This document shows, in pieces, positions 26,548-35,330 of a stretch of DNA of 64,000 nucleotides. This stretch comes from Bombella saccharophila (GTDB taxonomy: Bacteria > Pseudomonadota > Alphaproteobacteria > Acetobacterales > Acetobacteraceae). The stretch is from positions 124,001-188,000 of the forward strand of contig NZ_JANIDW010000002.1 of the NCBI RefSeq assembly GCF_026385475.1. The letters are read 5' to 3'. Below the pieces are notes generated by a model, which saw nothing but the letters and a program-made list of their open reading frames with translations, did no database searches and was not told the DNA's origin. Every line of letters begins with the position of its first letter. The first letter of the stretch is position 1. A program made the position numbers and the translations under genes.

Positions 26548-27530
26548 GGGGTGTCTTGTTGAGCCGCCTCTTTTTTATCCTCACGTTTTAACTCGTCAGG
26601 TGAAGGGCCTTTGGCCTCCGGGGCGGAATAGCGGGGTACGCGGCCATGATGGCCAAAATTGACGATGCGTGCCTCCCGCAGGCCATGATGAGAGACGAGG
26701 AAGCGGGCGAGTTGCAACGCAATAGCTGCCCCCATAAAAGGCCCGACAAGATATATCCATATTCCATGGAGGTTATGGGCTAAGGTATCGGGGGCTAAGG
26801 TCCGCATAAAATTGGTGCTATTGCCAGAAAAGCCGGAGATAAACGGGTTGGTAATCGCAAAATAAAGTGCGCACATCCATGTAGTAAGATGCTGAAGGCG
26901 TGGGCGTGATGCGGTGAAATAAATGACGAGAATCAACCCTGCGGTGGCGATGCCCTCCATCAAAGCGACAAAGCCAAGGCTGTAATGGGAGGCGGGGAAG
27001 GTCCCTGCATAATGGATTTGTGTCACAAGAGGCTGCCAGAAGGGCAGGAGGATGCTCAGCCCAAGGCTTGCGAGGAGCGTCCCTGTAAAAGCCCCAATAA
27101 GCTGGGCAAATATGTAACCAAGAGCATCTAACCAACGGATTTTCTTGCTTAGGAAGAATGCCAGCGTCACAGAGGGGTTGAGATGCGCCCCGCTGACCTT
27201 CCCAAAGGGGGAGAGTGTGGCAATCGTCCCCGCTAGGCCGAAGAAGAGGCCAATAAGGGCAGAGCGAAGAATGGGGTAAGGGGCCAGAAAAGCCGCCACA
27301 GGGGAGCCATCGGCGGCTAAAATTGTGGTGACGGTAATGCCAAGAAGCAGCATGATGGCCGTCGCGATGGCCTCCATGGCATAGAGCTTCCAATGGAAGG
27401 GTTGGTCTGGGTGGGGTTTGCCTTCTAGGGGGCGGTCTGTCAGCTCTCTGCGGGAAAAGCGAATATGCGGCAGACGAATATGAGGGTAGCGAACATGCCG
27501 GGCTGTGTAGGTTTTTTTGCGGTCAGTCAT
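26544..27530 (-). CDS. MIP/aquaporin family channel with altered second NPA box
   Basis: 328 residues, six membrane segments in two repeats. The first pore loop is SGAHLNPSVTLAF (NPS). In the second the usual NPAR is replaced by NFMR in GNSTNFMRTLAP; the selectivity-filter arginine is kept. The protein has an Arg/His-rich N-terminal tail with RYPHIRLPHIRF and a charged C-terminal tail. Family role is water, glycerol or small-solute passage across the inner membrane; the altered box makes the substrate uncertain. Start ATG at 27530 lacks a clear ribosome site. Convergent with the YigZ gene. Confidence 0.8.
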   Translation of the reverse strand: MTDRKKTYTARHVRYPHIRLPHIRFSRRELTDRPLEGKPHPDQPFHWKLYAMEAIATAIMLLLGITVTTILAADGSPVAAFLAPYPILRSALIGLFFGLAGTIATLSPFGKVSGAHLNPSVTLAFFLSKKIRWLDALGYIFAQLIGAFTGTLLASLGLSILLPFWQPLVTQIHYAGTFPASHYSLGFVALMEGIATAGLILVIYFTASRPRLQHLTTWMCALYFAITNPFISGFSGNSTNFMRTLAPDTLAHNLHGIWIYLVGPFMGAAIALQLARFLVSHHGLREARIVNFGHHGRVPRYSAPEAKGPSPDELKREDKKEAAQQDTP

Positions 27531-27640
27531 GGGAGAATGAACCCAGTGTTAAGACAAGATCATATTGTGGTGGCCATTAGTGTTTCGGGAAGATTGGGGA
27601 AAGGTCAAGGGCTGTAAGAGGTTTTTAATGTTTCCCGATT

Positions 27641-29047
27641 TCATGACCCCGCAGCGGGGGAGAAGCGGCGGACAAGGTCGCTGAGATGGCCTGTTTCGGC
27701 AATGGTGAGGGTGGCTGGACCTTTGGGGCGGGCTGTGGCTGTACCTACATGGCGCGGTATGACAGCTTGTTTGAAGCCGAGTTTGGAGATTTCTTTCAGC
27801 CGGACTGCTGTTTGGCTGACCTGCCGCACTTCGCCAGAGAGGCCAATCTCCCCAAAATAAGCCTCATGCGGGGCGGTTGGTTGGCCTGTTGCGGCAGAGA
27901 TGAGGGCTGCTGCAACGGCGAGGTCGGCAGCGGGCTCGTTAATCTTCAGCCCGCCTGTGATGTTGAGATGGACGTCCATACTCCCAAGTTTTAACCCGCA
28001 GCGTGCCTCTAACACAGCGAGAATCATACTCAGGCGGGAGCTATCCCAGCCCAGCACGGCCCGCCGTGGGGCCCCATCGCTGCTTTTGGCGGAGAGAAGG
28101 ACTTGTACCTCCAGCAAAATAGGGCGTGTGCCTTCTAACCCAGCAAAGACAGCAGAGCCTGCGATATTGCCATGCCGCTCCGCAAGGAAAAGGGCGGAGG
28201 GGTTGGGGACTTCCCGCAAGCCTGTATCGGTCATGGCGAATACGCCGATTTCATCCGTTGCACCAAAGCGGTTTTTAGCCGCACGGAGAATACGGAATTG
28301 ATGGCCGCGATCGCCCTCAAAATACAGCACCGCATCAACCATATGTTCCAAAACGCGCGGGCCGGCTAAGGCTCCCTCTTTTGTCACATGCCCAATGAGG
28401 ATGAGGGCAAAGCCAAGCGTTTTAGCAAGGCGGATAAGCTCAAAAGCACAATTACGCACTTGGGAGACCGAGCCGGGCGCGCTGGCGACACTCTCTAGCC
28501 ACATGGTTTGGATGGAGTCGATGACTACGACATGGAGGCTGCGATTCTCCTCCAAGGTTGTGGCGATGTCATTGACATTGATAGAGGCTGCAAGGTCTAG
28601 CTGGTCTAGGGCTTTAGGGTCTTTATCCAGCTCTAACCGTTGGGCACGGAGGCGGATTTGGTCTATTGCCTCCTCCCCGGAGACATAAAGAACATTATGG
28701 TGCGCTTTGGCTAAAGCGCAGGTCATTTGGAGCATGAGGGTGGATTTGCCAATGCCGGGGTCCCCCCCCACCAGCACGACCGAGCCGGGGACAAGCCCAC
28801 CACCAAGGACGCGGTTTAATTCTGCCATGCTGGTATTAAGGCGCGGTGGGGGCGTTGCTGTGCCATCAAGCCGCGTGGTTTTTAGCCCCGTACCGCGTTT
28901 GCCTGGTTGGGCTTTGCTGGGGGTTGGGGTGAGGGTTTCTTCCTCTAGGCTATTCCATTCCCCGCATTGGTCGCATCGGCCTGTCCATTTTGGATAACGG
29001 GCATGGCAATTTTGGCAGATAAAGATGCTGGTGGGCTTTTTGGCCAT
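27641..29047 (-). CDS. radA: DNA repair protein RadA (Sms)
   Basis: 468 residues. The N-terminal zinc finger is CQNCHARYPKWTGRCDQC. Then come the RecA-like ATPase with VGGDPGIGKSTLML (Walker A) and VVVIDSIQT (Walker B), the RadA-specific KNRFG motif, and a C-terminal Lon-protease-like domain (LEVQVLLSAKSSDG to the end). RadA drives branch migration in recombinational repair. It begins one base after the mlaF-like gene on the same strand, so it is likely read from that operon. Confidence 0.95.
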   Translation of the reverse strand: MAKKPTSIFICQNCHARYPKWTGRCDQCGEWNSLEEETLTPTPSKAQPGKRGTGLKTTRLDGTATPPPRLNTSMAELNRVLGGGLVPGSVVLVGGDPGIGKSTLMLQMTCALAKAHHNVLYVSGEEAIDQIRLRAQRLELDKDPKALDQLDLAASINVNDIATTLEENRSLHVVVIDSIQTMWLESVASAPGSVSQVRNCAFELIRLAKTLGFALILIGHVTKEGALAGPRVLEHMVDAVLYFEGDRGHQFRILRAAKNRFGATDEIGVFAMTDTGLREVPNPSALFLAERHGNIAGSAVFAGLEGTRPILLEVQVLLSAKSSDGAPRRAVLGWDSSRLSMILAVLEARCGLKLGSMDVHLNITGGLKINEPAADLAVAAALISAATGQPTAPHEAYFGEIGLSGEVRQVSQTAVRLKEISKLGFKQAVIPRHVGTATARPKGPATLTIAETGHLSDLVRRFSPAAGS

Positions 29048-29048
29048 A

Positions 29049-29894
29049 TTAGCCCCCTATTGCTGGTTGGTCCGTCATCGTGGTGGTGATGGGGCCTTCC
29101 CGCCGCCCATGCGTGAATTGGTCAACAATCGGGTGGCCACTATTCATGAGGTCCGAGGCGGGGCCTTGCCAGATAATCTTTCCTCCATACAGCATGGCGG
29201 CATGGTCCCCAATGCGGCGGGCGGAGGTCATATCATGGGTGATGGTTAGGGCTGTGGAGCCTCGTTGGGTCACACAATCGCTGATTAAACCATCAATCAC
29301 GGCGGACATGATGGGGTCTAGCCCTGTGGTGGGTTCATCAAAAAAGAGAATATCAGGCTGTCCTGCTAAGGCACGAGCAAGACCAACGCGCTTTTGCATC
29401 CCGCCGGAGAGTTCTGCCGGGTTGAGGGGGGCGACATTGGGGCCAAGACCGACTTGAGCTAGGAGGTGGAAGGCCTCTTGCTCCAACTCTGTACGGTGGG
29501 GGAGGGCAGTACGGCCATGACGTTTGGCTTTGAGGCCAAAGAGGATATTTTCCATCACACTCATACTATCAAAGAGCGCAGCGTTTTGGAAAAGCATCCC
29601 AATGCGTCTTAGCAGCGCATCGCGGCGTTTGGTGGAAGCCCGGAGGATGTCCTCGCCATCAATCTCGATGATGCCTTCATCAGGCTCAATCAAGCCGAGG
29701 ATGCAGCGCAGCATGAGGGATTTCCCGTTGCCAGAGCCGCCAATAATGACGGTAGAGGCCCCAGCGGGGATGTCTAGGTCAATCCCATTGAGAATGGTGC
29801 GGTTGCCGAAGGATTTCTTTAAGCCACGGATGCGGATGCAAGGCTGTTGGGTCATCATGTCCTGTCGGGGCGGGGGTGAGGTAAGGCGCGTCAT
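29049..29894 (-). CDS. mlaF: MlaF-like ABC transporter ATP-binding protein
   Basis: 281 residues. Walker A is IIGGSGNGKSLMLR, signature LNPAELSGGMQKRVGLARALA, Walker B ILFFDEPTTGLDP, and the switch His is in ALTITHDM. The GGM signature and the Q-loop MLFQNAALFDSMSVMENI are typical of the Mla/Ttg2A phospholipid (retrograde lipid transport) ATPases. Start ATG 29894 overlaps the permease stop (ATGA); a second start, MMTQQ, lies 12 codons in with AGGAC close by. An MlaD-type substrate protein would be expected next but radA follows instead. Confidence 0.88.
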   Translation of the reverse strand: MTRLTSPPPRQDMMTQQPCIRIRGLKKSFGNRTILNGIDLDIPAGASTVIIGGSGNGKSLMLRCILGLIEPDEGIIEIDGEDILRASTKRRDALLRRIGMLFQNAALFDSMSVMENILFGLKAKRHGRTALPHRTELEQEAFHLLAQVGLGPNVAPLNPAELSGGMQKRVGLARALAGQPDILFFDEPTTGLDPIMSAVIDGLISDCVTQRGSTALTITHDMTSARRIGDHAAMLYGGKIIWQGPASDLMNSGHPIVDQFTHGRREGPITTTMTDQPAIGG

Positions 29895-30676
29895 GCGGTG
29901 AAAAAGAGGTCGGTTAAGAGGTAATCAAAAGCGAGGATGAGGATAGAGGCTGCCACAACCGTTGCGGTTGCAGCCCGGCCCACACCTTCTGCCCCGCCGC
30001 GGCTATTATACCCCTCGTAGCAGCCCAGCAGAGCGATGAGAAACCCAAAGACAGCCGCTTTTAAAAGCCCGACTAAGACATCATGCGCATGGAGGGCATT
30101 ATAGGCTGTGTTGATAAAGAGAGCCGGGCTGAAATCCAGCTTGCCTACAGCGACAATAAACCCGCCAGAGACGCCTAAAATATCGGCAATCAATACAAGG
30201 AAGGGCAGAGCCAACAAGCCTGCGAGCAAGCGGGGTGTGACGAGATATTTGATAGGGTTTGTTGCTAATGTGCTGAGGGCATCTATTTGGTCGGTAACGC
30301 GCATCGCCCCGATTTGGGCGGCAATGGCGGCCCCGATGCGCCCAGCAACCATAAGCCCCGCTAAGACTGGACCCAACTCCCGCGTGATGGAGAGGACGAC
30401 GATCCCCGCAATGGCGTTTTGAGCATGATATTGGCTAAAGCCACTATAAGATTGCAGCGCAATAACCGCACCGGAGAAAATTGCCGTTAAGGCCACAACA
30501 GGGAGGGAGAGAAAGCCAATCTCTAACAAACAGGAGAGGATAATCCGCCCATAAAAAGGTGGACGAAACGCCCCAGCGAGGCCACGCAGAGCAAATAAGC
30601 TCAAGGCCCCAGCATGGTGCAATGCTTTTAAAATATAACGCCCAAGGAAGATGAAAGGGAGGGTGAATAGTCTCAC
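29891..30676 (-). CDS. mlaE: MlaE-like lipid ABC transporter permease
   Basis: 261 residues, five to six membrane segments. VVALTAIFSGAVIALQSYSG, the cytoplasmic loop ITRELGPVLAGLMVAGRIGAAIAAQIGAM (first 20 residues shown by LGPVLAGLMVAGR), VTDQIDAL and GCYEGYNSRGGAEGVGRA match the MlaE/YrbE family. It pairs with the ATPase that overlaps it to move phospholipid between inner and outer membranes. The start is GTG at 30676 with AGAGG seven bases upstream. Preceded 42 bases upstream by the secreted protein at 30719-31771. Confidence 0.88.
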   Translation of the reverse strand: MRLFTLPFIFLGRYILKALHHAGALSLFALRGLAGAFRPPFYGRIILSCLLEIGFLSLPVVALTAIFSGAVIALQSYSGFSQYHAQNAIAGIVVLSITRELGPVLAGLMVAGRIGAAIAAQIGAMRVTDQIDALSTLATNPIKYLVTPRLLAGLLALPFLVLIADILGVSGGFIVAVGKLDFSPALFINTAYNALHAHDVLVGLLKAAVFGFLIALLGCYEGYNSRGGAEGVGRAATATVVAASILILAFDYLLTDLFFTA

Positions 30677-30718
30677 AAAATTGCCTCTATATTATGCCGG
30701 TCTTGAGGAGGCGGCGGG

Positions 30719-31771
30719 TCATTTCGCTATTTGCCCTTGTGGCGTTGGTGTTGGTGTCGCCTGTGGGGCTGTTTGTGGTTGTGTGCCGTTATCAGCCGGT
30801 GTTGTAGGGGGTGTTGTTTTTGGCTGTGTCTGTGTGGTGGAAGGGCTGGCCTCATGGGGAGGGTTTTGTATTTTGGGCTTTGTGGTAGGGGTTACGTGCG
30901 GTAGAGCCGGGTTATCTAACCCTTGTGCTTGGCCATCGGGCTGTAGTGTTGGTGTTGGTTTGGGAGATGGTTGTGTTGCAGGCTCTGCCGGTGTGGTGTG
31001 GGAGATGTGTTTTGTTCCCCCATCTTGCACAGTGCCCGTTACTTTATTGAGAGTAACATGAGCGGCATCATTCGTTATAATATTGGCATTATTGACAGTC
31101 GCCATGATGGAGGCTTCCGCCTGTTGAGAGCCTGTCAGCGTTACGTTATCAATTTGTCCCTGCGTGATGGAAAGCTGGCTATTATCGGAGAGCTGGGCCG
31201 ATAAGGCCGAGAGGAGCGCGTTATTAATATCCAGCCGCGCAGCCCCCGTAGCGTTGATTTGCGCGGCACGAGCAAGCTGGAAAATATGGGCCTGCGTCGT
31301 GCCAGAGATGGAGAGGTCTAGGGATTCGACATGATCAACATCCAGGGAGGCATCATCTAGATTGCTCTCCAGCGTTGTGAGAGTCCCGCTGATGGTAATG
31401 TGCGCTTGAGGGCTGTCATGGAGGGTAAGAGCCGTATCACCAGAGAGGCGCAAGGCCATAACCCCGCCTTTTTGGCAGGCCTTGAGTGCAATATGGAGGT
31501 GGCTTTCTGTCCCATCTTTAACGGTTTGGATGGCAGGGGAGAGGCCAGAAGCCGTCTCTAATACCATGCTGTTTTTAAGAGAGGGGTCCACCTTGATATG
31601 CACTTGCGCACAAGGGACGCTGAGGTCCAGCTCATCAGCACGGAGAACGGTATGGGTCGCTTCTGTTGCAAAGCTGTTAGCGGCAAAGAGGCCACCGCCC
31701 AGCACAGCCCCAACGCAAAGAGCGCGTTTTAGGAACAGAGATAAACAAACCCGGACGTTATGCGTACTCAC
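30719..31771 (-). CDS. Secreted protein with DUF2807-like beta-helix and Pro/Thr-rich tail
   Basis: 350 residues from a GTG at 31771 with GGGAG eight bases upstream; no ATG exists in the N-terminal region and the frame runs back to another GTG at 31810. The signal peptide has a KR pair followed by ALCVGAVLGGGLFAANSFA. About 210 residues of repeating short beta strands follow (for example LSISGTTQAHI, LTGSQQAEASI), resembling the head-GIN/DUF2807 fold. The last 90 residues are a Pro/Thr/Gln-rich low-complexity tail. It precedes mlaE on the same strand. Likely periplasmic or surface-exposed; function unknown. Confidence 0.6.
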   Translation of the reverse strand: MSTHNVRVCLSLFLKRALCVGAVLGGGLFAANSFATEATHTVLRADELDLSVPCAQVHIKVDPSLKNSMVLETASGLSPAIQTVKDGTESHLHIALKACQKGGVMALRLSGDTALTLHDSPQAHITISGTLTTLESNLDDASLDVDHVESLDLSISGTTQAHIFQLARAAQINATGAARLDINNALLSALSAQLSDNSQLSITQGQIDNVTLTGSQQAEASIMATVNNANIITNDAAHVTLNKVTGTVQDGGTKHISHTTPAEPATQPSPKPTPTLQPDGQAQGLDNPALPHVTPTTKPKIQNPPHEASPSTTQTQPKTTPPTTPADNGTQPQTAPQATPTPTPQGQIAK

Positions 31772-31936
31772 ACAGGGACTCCCGATTGGTAAAATAGCGG
31801 CACCGGCCACTTAAAATAGCTGAGCAGATGATAGGGCAATATAGGCCTATCCGTCACCTTTTATCCTGCTGTATTATAAGCAGCCCTTTTGTATGAAGAT
31901 AGCCTCGTTTAAAAAAGATGTAAGATTTGCCCGTGA

Positions 31937-31957
31937 GACCCCTGCGCGATAGGGGTC
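31937..31957 (-). other. Perfect 7-bp hairpin at the ugd stop codon
   Basis: GACCCCT and AGGGGTC flank a seven-base loop, overlapping the ugd stop. A T6 run follows only about 20 bases later on the minus strand, so terminator status is doubtful. Confidence 0.35.
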
Positions 31958-33296
31958 ATCGTGGCTCCTCCGCTATTTTATAGCCAAGCCCGTGATAGTT
32001 GAATCCCACTTTTTGCCAGTCATTTTGCTGCCATATCTGCCGATAATCCACAATGAGCCTCCCTTTCATGGTGGGGGCAATATCGGCAGGGCTAAGGGCT
32101 GCAAACTCTGGCCATTCTGTTAGGATAAGCAGCATATCGGCTCCCTCTGCGGCGTGGAGGGCGTTACGCGCGTAGCTGATATCGTGGGGGAGGAGCGGGC
32201 GTGCGGCGTTCATCGCCTGGGGGTCATAAACGCGGAGTGTTGCGCCAGCTTCATGCAATAAAGGGAGGATGGTTAAAGCGGGGGCTTGGCGTATATCATC
32301 AGTATGGGCCTTAAAGCTTAGGCCAAGCACGGCGATTGTGTAATGGGTGATGTTATGGCCTGCGAGGGCGATGATGCGCTCTGCAAGGCGGCGTTTGCGG
32401 GCCTCATTAGCGGCGATGGTGGTCTCGATAAGCTGAGTGGGGGTCCCTGCTTGGCGGGCTGATGTGGCCAAAGCTTGCGTATCTTTGGGAAAGCACGAGC
32501 CTCCATAGCCGGGCCCTGGTGTTAAAAAAGCAGGACCAATGCGGGGGTCTAGCCCCATGCCGCGTGTTACATCGGCAATATGACCACCTGTGGCTTCGCA
32601 TAGATCAGCCATTTCATTAGCGAAGGTCACCTTCATCGCGAGGAAGGCATTGGCCGCATATTTTGTGAGTTCTGCACTTTCAATGCCCATAAAAATGAGG
32701 CGATTTTGCGGGGTGTGTAAGGGGGCGTAGAGGGCCTCTAGCAGGGTACGGGCATGGGAGGCGGTTTGTGCCTCATCTTCTAACCCGATGATGACGCGGT
32801 CAGGCTGCATGAAGTCGTTAATCGCATGGCCCTCGCGGAGGAATTCTGGGTTGGAGGCGATATGAAACGTAAGGTCAGGTCGGGTGGTGCGGAGGATATG
32901 CGCGACTTGCCGCCCTGTTCCCACTGGCACGGTGGATTTGGTGACGACAAGTAGATTATCGGGCGCATGAGCTGCAATCATGCGCGCTGCGGCATAGACA
33001 TAGCTTAAATCAGCATGGCCACTCCCCCGCCGTGTGGGGGTGCCCACGGCAATAAACACCGCCTGACTGTCGCGCAGGGGCGGGGCTAAATCCTGCGTGA
33101 AGGTGAGCCGCCCGGCTTGTTGCTGTTGGGTAATGAGGGCCTCTAACCCCGGCTCATAAAGTGGGACTTGCCCAGCTTGGAGACAGTCTAGCCGTTGGGT
33201 GTCACGCTCTATGATGGTTACATTCGCCCCAAAGGCCGCCAAACACGCCCCTGATACAAGCCCGACATACCCGCCGCCAATCATGGTAATGTGCAT
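31956..33296 (-). CDS. ugd: UDP-glucose 6-dehydrogenase
   Basis: 446 residues. It oxidises UDP-glucose to UDP-glucuronate with two NAD. MIGGGYVGLVSGACLAAFG is the Rossmann start; FIAVGTPT and KSTVPVGTG follow. NPEFLREGHAI holds the catalytic Glu, AELTKYAANAFLAMKVTFANE the Lys, and GPGYGGSCFPKDTQAL the catalytic Cys. GLSFKAHTDDIRQAP begins the C-terminal UDP-binding domain. GCAGGAGG lies directly 5' of the ATG. With galE and rfbBACD it supplies glucuronate and rhamnose, sugars found in acetan-type exopolysaccharides. Confidence 0.96.
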   Translation of the reverse strand: MHITMIGGGYVGLVSGACLAAFGANVTIIERDTQRLDCLQAGQVPLYEPGLEALITQQQQAGRLTFTQDLAPPLRDSQAVFIAVGTPTRRGSGHADLSYVYAAARMIAAHAPDNLLVVTKSTVPVGTGRQVAHILRTTRPDLTFHIASNPEFLREGHAINDFMQPDRVIIGLEDEAQTASHARTLLEALYAPLHTPQNRLIFMGIESAELTKYAANAFLAMKVTFANEMADLCEATGGHIADVTRGMGLDPRIGPAFLTPGPGYGGSCFPKDTQALATSARQAGTPTQLIETTIAANEARKRRLAERIIALAGHNITHYTIAVLGLSFKAHTDDIRQAPALTILPLLHEAGATLRVYDPQAMNAARPLLPHDISYARNALHAAEGADMLLILTEWPEFAALSPADIAPTMKGRLIVDYRQIWQQNDWQKVGFNYHGLGYKIAEEPR

Positions 33297-33393
33297 GGGG
33301 GCCTCCTGCTTGTGGGATTGTGAGTAAGAATGGGTACGCCGTTAGGTTTTGTCAGTTGTAAGCCATGCTGGCTAGAGGGATTTTGCACGCTCC

Positions 33394-35172
33394 CTAGTTA
33401 AAAGGTTGGTAGCGAAGGGACATAAAGACCATATCGGCATCGCTTTTGGGTTTGCCGCCAAGGCCGGAGAAGGCTTGTACATGGGTGTGCGAATATTGCC
33501 CGCCGACAAGGAGTGTGCCGTAATCACCCTTGGCGGCCGTGTACCAAAAGCCCCCTGTTGCTTGGGCGACTGTGTGGATATTGCCTGAGGCGGCGCAGTT
33601 TGTTGCGAGTTCGGTAGAGCAGCCGCGCATGTCAAAGTTGCGATTGCCATAGCCGTAATGGTTGCTGCCTTCATCAAAAGCACGGCGGCTTAGGACGCTC
33701 TCCGCCCCAGCATAGGAGTAGAGCTTGAGGTTCTTCATAGGGTTGCCATAAAGGCCGAGGAGGATGTTGGCCTCTGGCAAGGCGGTTACACCACCTGTAC
33801 GGTTATAGGTATAATCGGGCATATTGGTTGAGCCATAACGGCCCAGCCCTGTCCCGACTAAGCCAGAAGCTTGGAAATAGAGTTTTTTATCAATAAGAGG
33901 TAGGACCATCCCCCCACCACCGCCCCCGGCGATTGTGGTGTGGTTGGAGCCAGAGCCAACCGTGCTATTGCGGTCTCGGAAGAAGCGCATCACCCCTGTG
34001 AGTTCATAATGCCCCCAACCGGGGTCAGCTGCGACTTTGGCAATAAGGTCTGGCGCGGGGTCGCTGGTATAATAGGTGGAAGGGTTGTTGACATTTGTAC
34101 CGGTGAGGCGGTCAGTCGTGGTGCAATGATGAGCCGCTGTGGAGCAAGGTGAGACACCAGCGGGGACAGAGCTTGGATTTTCAATGGAGAGACCAGCGGC
34201 GTAGCGTTCATGCGGACCAAAGGTTTTTACAACGCGGAATTGGGCGTTACGCGTCCAATTAAAGGCAGGGACATATTGGGCTTCGATCACCATAGGGGTT
34301 TGTTCATCACGGGCGAACATGCCTTTGTTAAAGAGTGTGATGAGCGACCAGCTTTGCCCGCCGAGGATGTACCAGCCATCAGCACTATCTTTTAGCTCCC
34401 CATACACAACGCGGGCACGCAGAACGTAAGAGTTGGATTGCCGCGAGTTGGAGGATGACCCCGCCCCTTGGAAGTCCGTCTCCACATACGCATCAGCTTC
34501 AAGCTTTTTGGTAAGCATCCCCTCCACCAAGGCAGCGAGACGGCTTTGCCGCTCTGTTTGGTGGAACTCGCTCATATGCGATGTAGGCTGGTTATGCCAA
34601 GGGATGGCATTATACGCACTGGCAATATCAGCTGCACTATTGCGGGACCGCCAAACCCCGGCGGCCTCCAAATACCCGCCTAATGTGAGACGAACACCAC
34701 CAATTTGTAATTGCCCCCGGCGCAGTGGGCTATAGAGGTCTGGGTGAGCAGGAGGGATAGCGGTCAGCTCCCCATAGGGAGTGCTGGCTGTGCGCGATGG
34801 TGTGATGATGGCGGAGGAGGCAAGGCCAAAAACATCATCATGGCCAGTCCCATTATGGGCGGCGACCCCGTAAGGGCCGGTTGTGTTCTGCCCAAGGAGA
34901 TGCGCACGAGAGGCGTAAGGGTCAGCCTCGATTAATTCTCGCTGGCGGGCTAGCTCGGCACGGATACGCCGATTCTCCGCTGCTTGTTTTTGCTTCATAG
35001 TGTTAAGTTGGGCCTGCATGGCATGTATCTGCTGCTCCATTAGTGCAATGGCATCATTGGTGCCTGTGGCATGAGCAGATGATATAGCATTAGGGATAAT
35101 ATATGACAGAAATGTTACTGTCATAAAACTGTAATAAAGAGAATATATATTACGACTATTCCCAGAATTCAC
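33394..35172 (-). CDS. Outer-membrane porin with N-terminal coiled coil (DcaP-like)
   Basis: 592 residues. Start is GTG at 35172 with AAGAGGA eight bases upstream; the next ATG (35124) would remove the positively charged part of the signal peptide. After the signal peptide (about 1-36, ending SAHA) comes a heptad-like helix, MEQQIHAMQAQLNTMKQKQ onward, then a 16-20 strand barrel (RLTLGGYLEAAGVWRSR; final aromatic in LRYQPFN). A periplasmic coiled coil before the barrel is typical of DcaP-type trimeric porins. A Gly-rich stretch (GGGGGGM) sits in one loop. Divergent from pstS; a Pho box on the plus strand overlaps codons 13-19. Confidence 0.7.
   Translation of the reverse strand: MNSGNSRNIYSLYYSFMTVTFLSYIIPNAISSAHATGTNDAIALMEQQIHAMQAQLNTMKQKQAAENRRIRAELARQRELIEADPYASRAHLLGQNTTGPYGVAAHNGTGHDDVFGLASSAIITPSRTASTPYGELTAIPPAHPDLYSPLRRGQLQIGGVRLTLGGYLEAAGVWRSRNSAADIASAYNAIPWHNQPTSHMSEFHQTERQSRLAALVEGMLTKKLEADAYVETDFQGAGSSSNSRQSNSYVLRARVVYGELKDSADGWYILGGQSWSLITLFNKGMFARDEQTPMVIEAQYVPAFNWTRNAQFRVVKTFGPHERYAAGLSIENPSSVPAGVSPCSTAAHHCTTTDRLTGTNVNNPSTYYTSDPAPDLIAKVAADPGWGHYELTGVMRFFRDRNSTVGSGSNHTTIAGGGGGGMVLPLIDKKLYFQASGLVGTGLGRYGSTNMPDYTYNRTGGVTALPEANILLGLYGNPMKNLKLYSYAGAESVLSRRAFDEGSNHYGYGNRNFDMRGCSTELATNCAASGNIHTVAQATGGFWYTAAKGDYGTLLVGGQYSHTHVQAFSGLGGKPKSDADMVFMSLRYQPFN
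35118..35151 (+). promoter_or_regulatory. Putative Pho box with -10 element, reading toward pstS
   Basis: CTGTCATAAAACTGTAAT (35118-35135) fits the PhoB consensus (two CTGTCAT-type heptamers separated by 4 bases) at 17 of 18 positions. A weaker heptamer, CAGAAAT, lies 11 bases upstream in phase. TATATT at 35146-35151 begins ten bases after the box, the spacing known from classical Pho promoters. It would give a pstS leader of about 170 bases. The site lies inside the 5' coding part of the divergent porin gene. Confidence 0.6.
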
Positions 35173-35265
35173 GAGATTTTCCTCTTGTGATCATCATATA
35201 TTGTGAGTTTTTGCTTATTTTTGTCTAATTTAAAAGTCTTTTCTGCTCTTTTATGCACATTTTTA

Positions 35266-35293
35266 TTGTTTGTCGTGCTGGTGCGGTTATAAC
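35266..35293 (+). promoter_or_regulatory. Candidate sigma-70 promoter for pstS
   Basis: TTGTTT (35266-35271), 16-base spacer, TATAAC (35288-35293). It would start a transcript about 30 bases before the pstS ATG and could be a basal promoter in addition to the Pho-type one. Confidence 0.35.
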
Positions 35294-35330
35294 GGCAAGG
35301 TATGCTAATTAAAGCAGTTTCGAGGGTTAT

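Noticed and set aside
28762-28769. Second C8 homopolymer as a phase-variation tract
   Set aside because: It encodes Gly-Gly-Asp in the radA Walker A region, a housekeeping gene where on/off switching is implausible.
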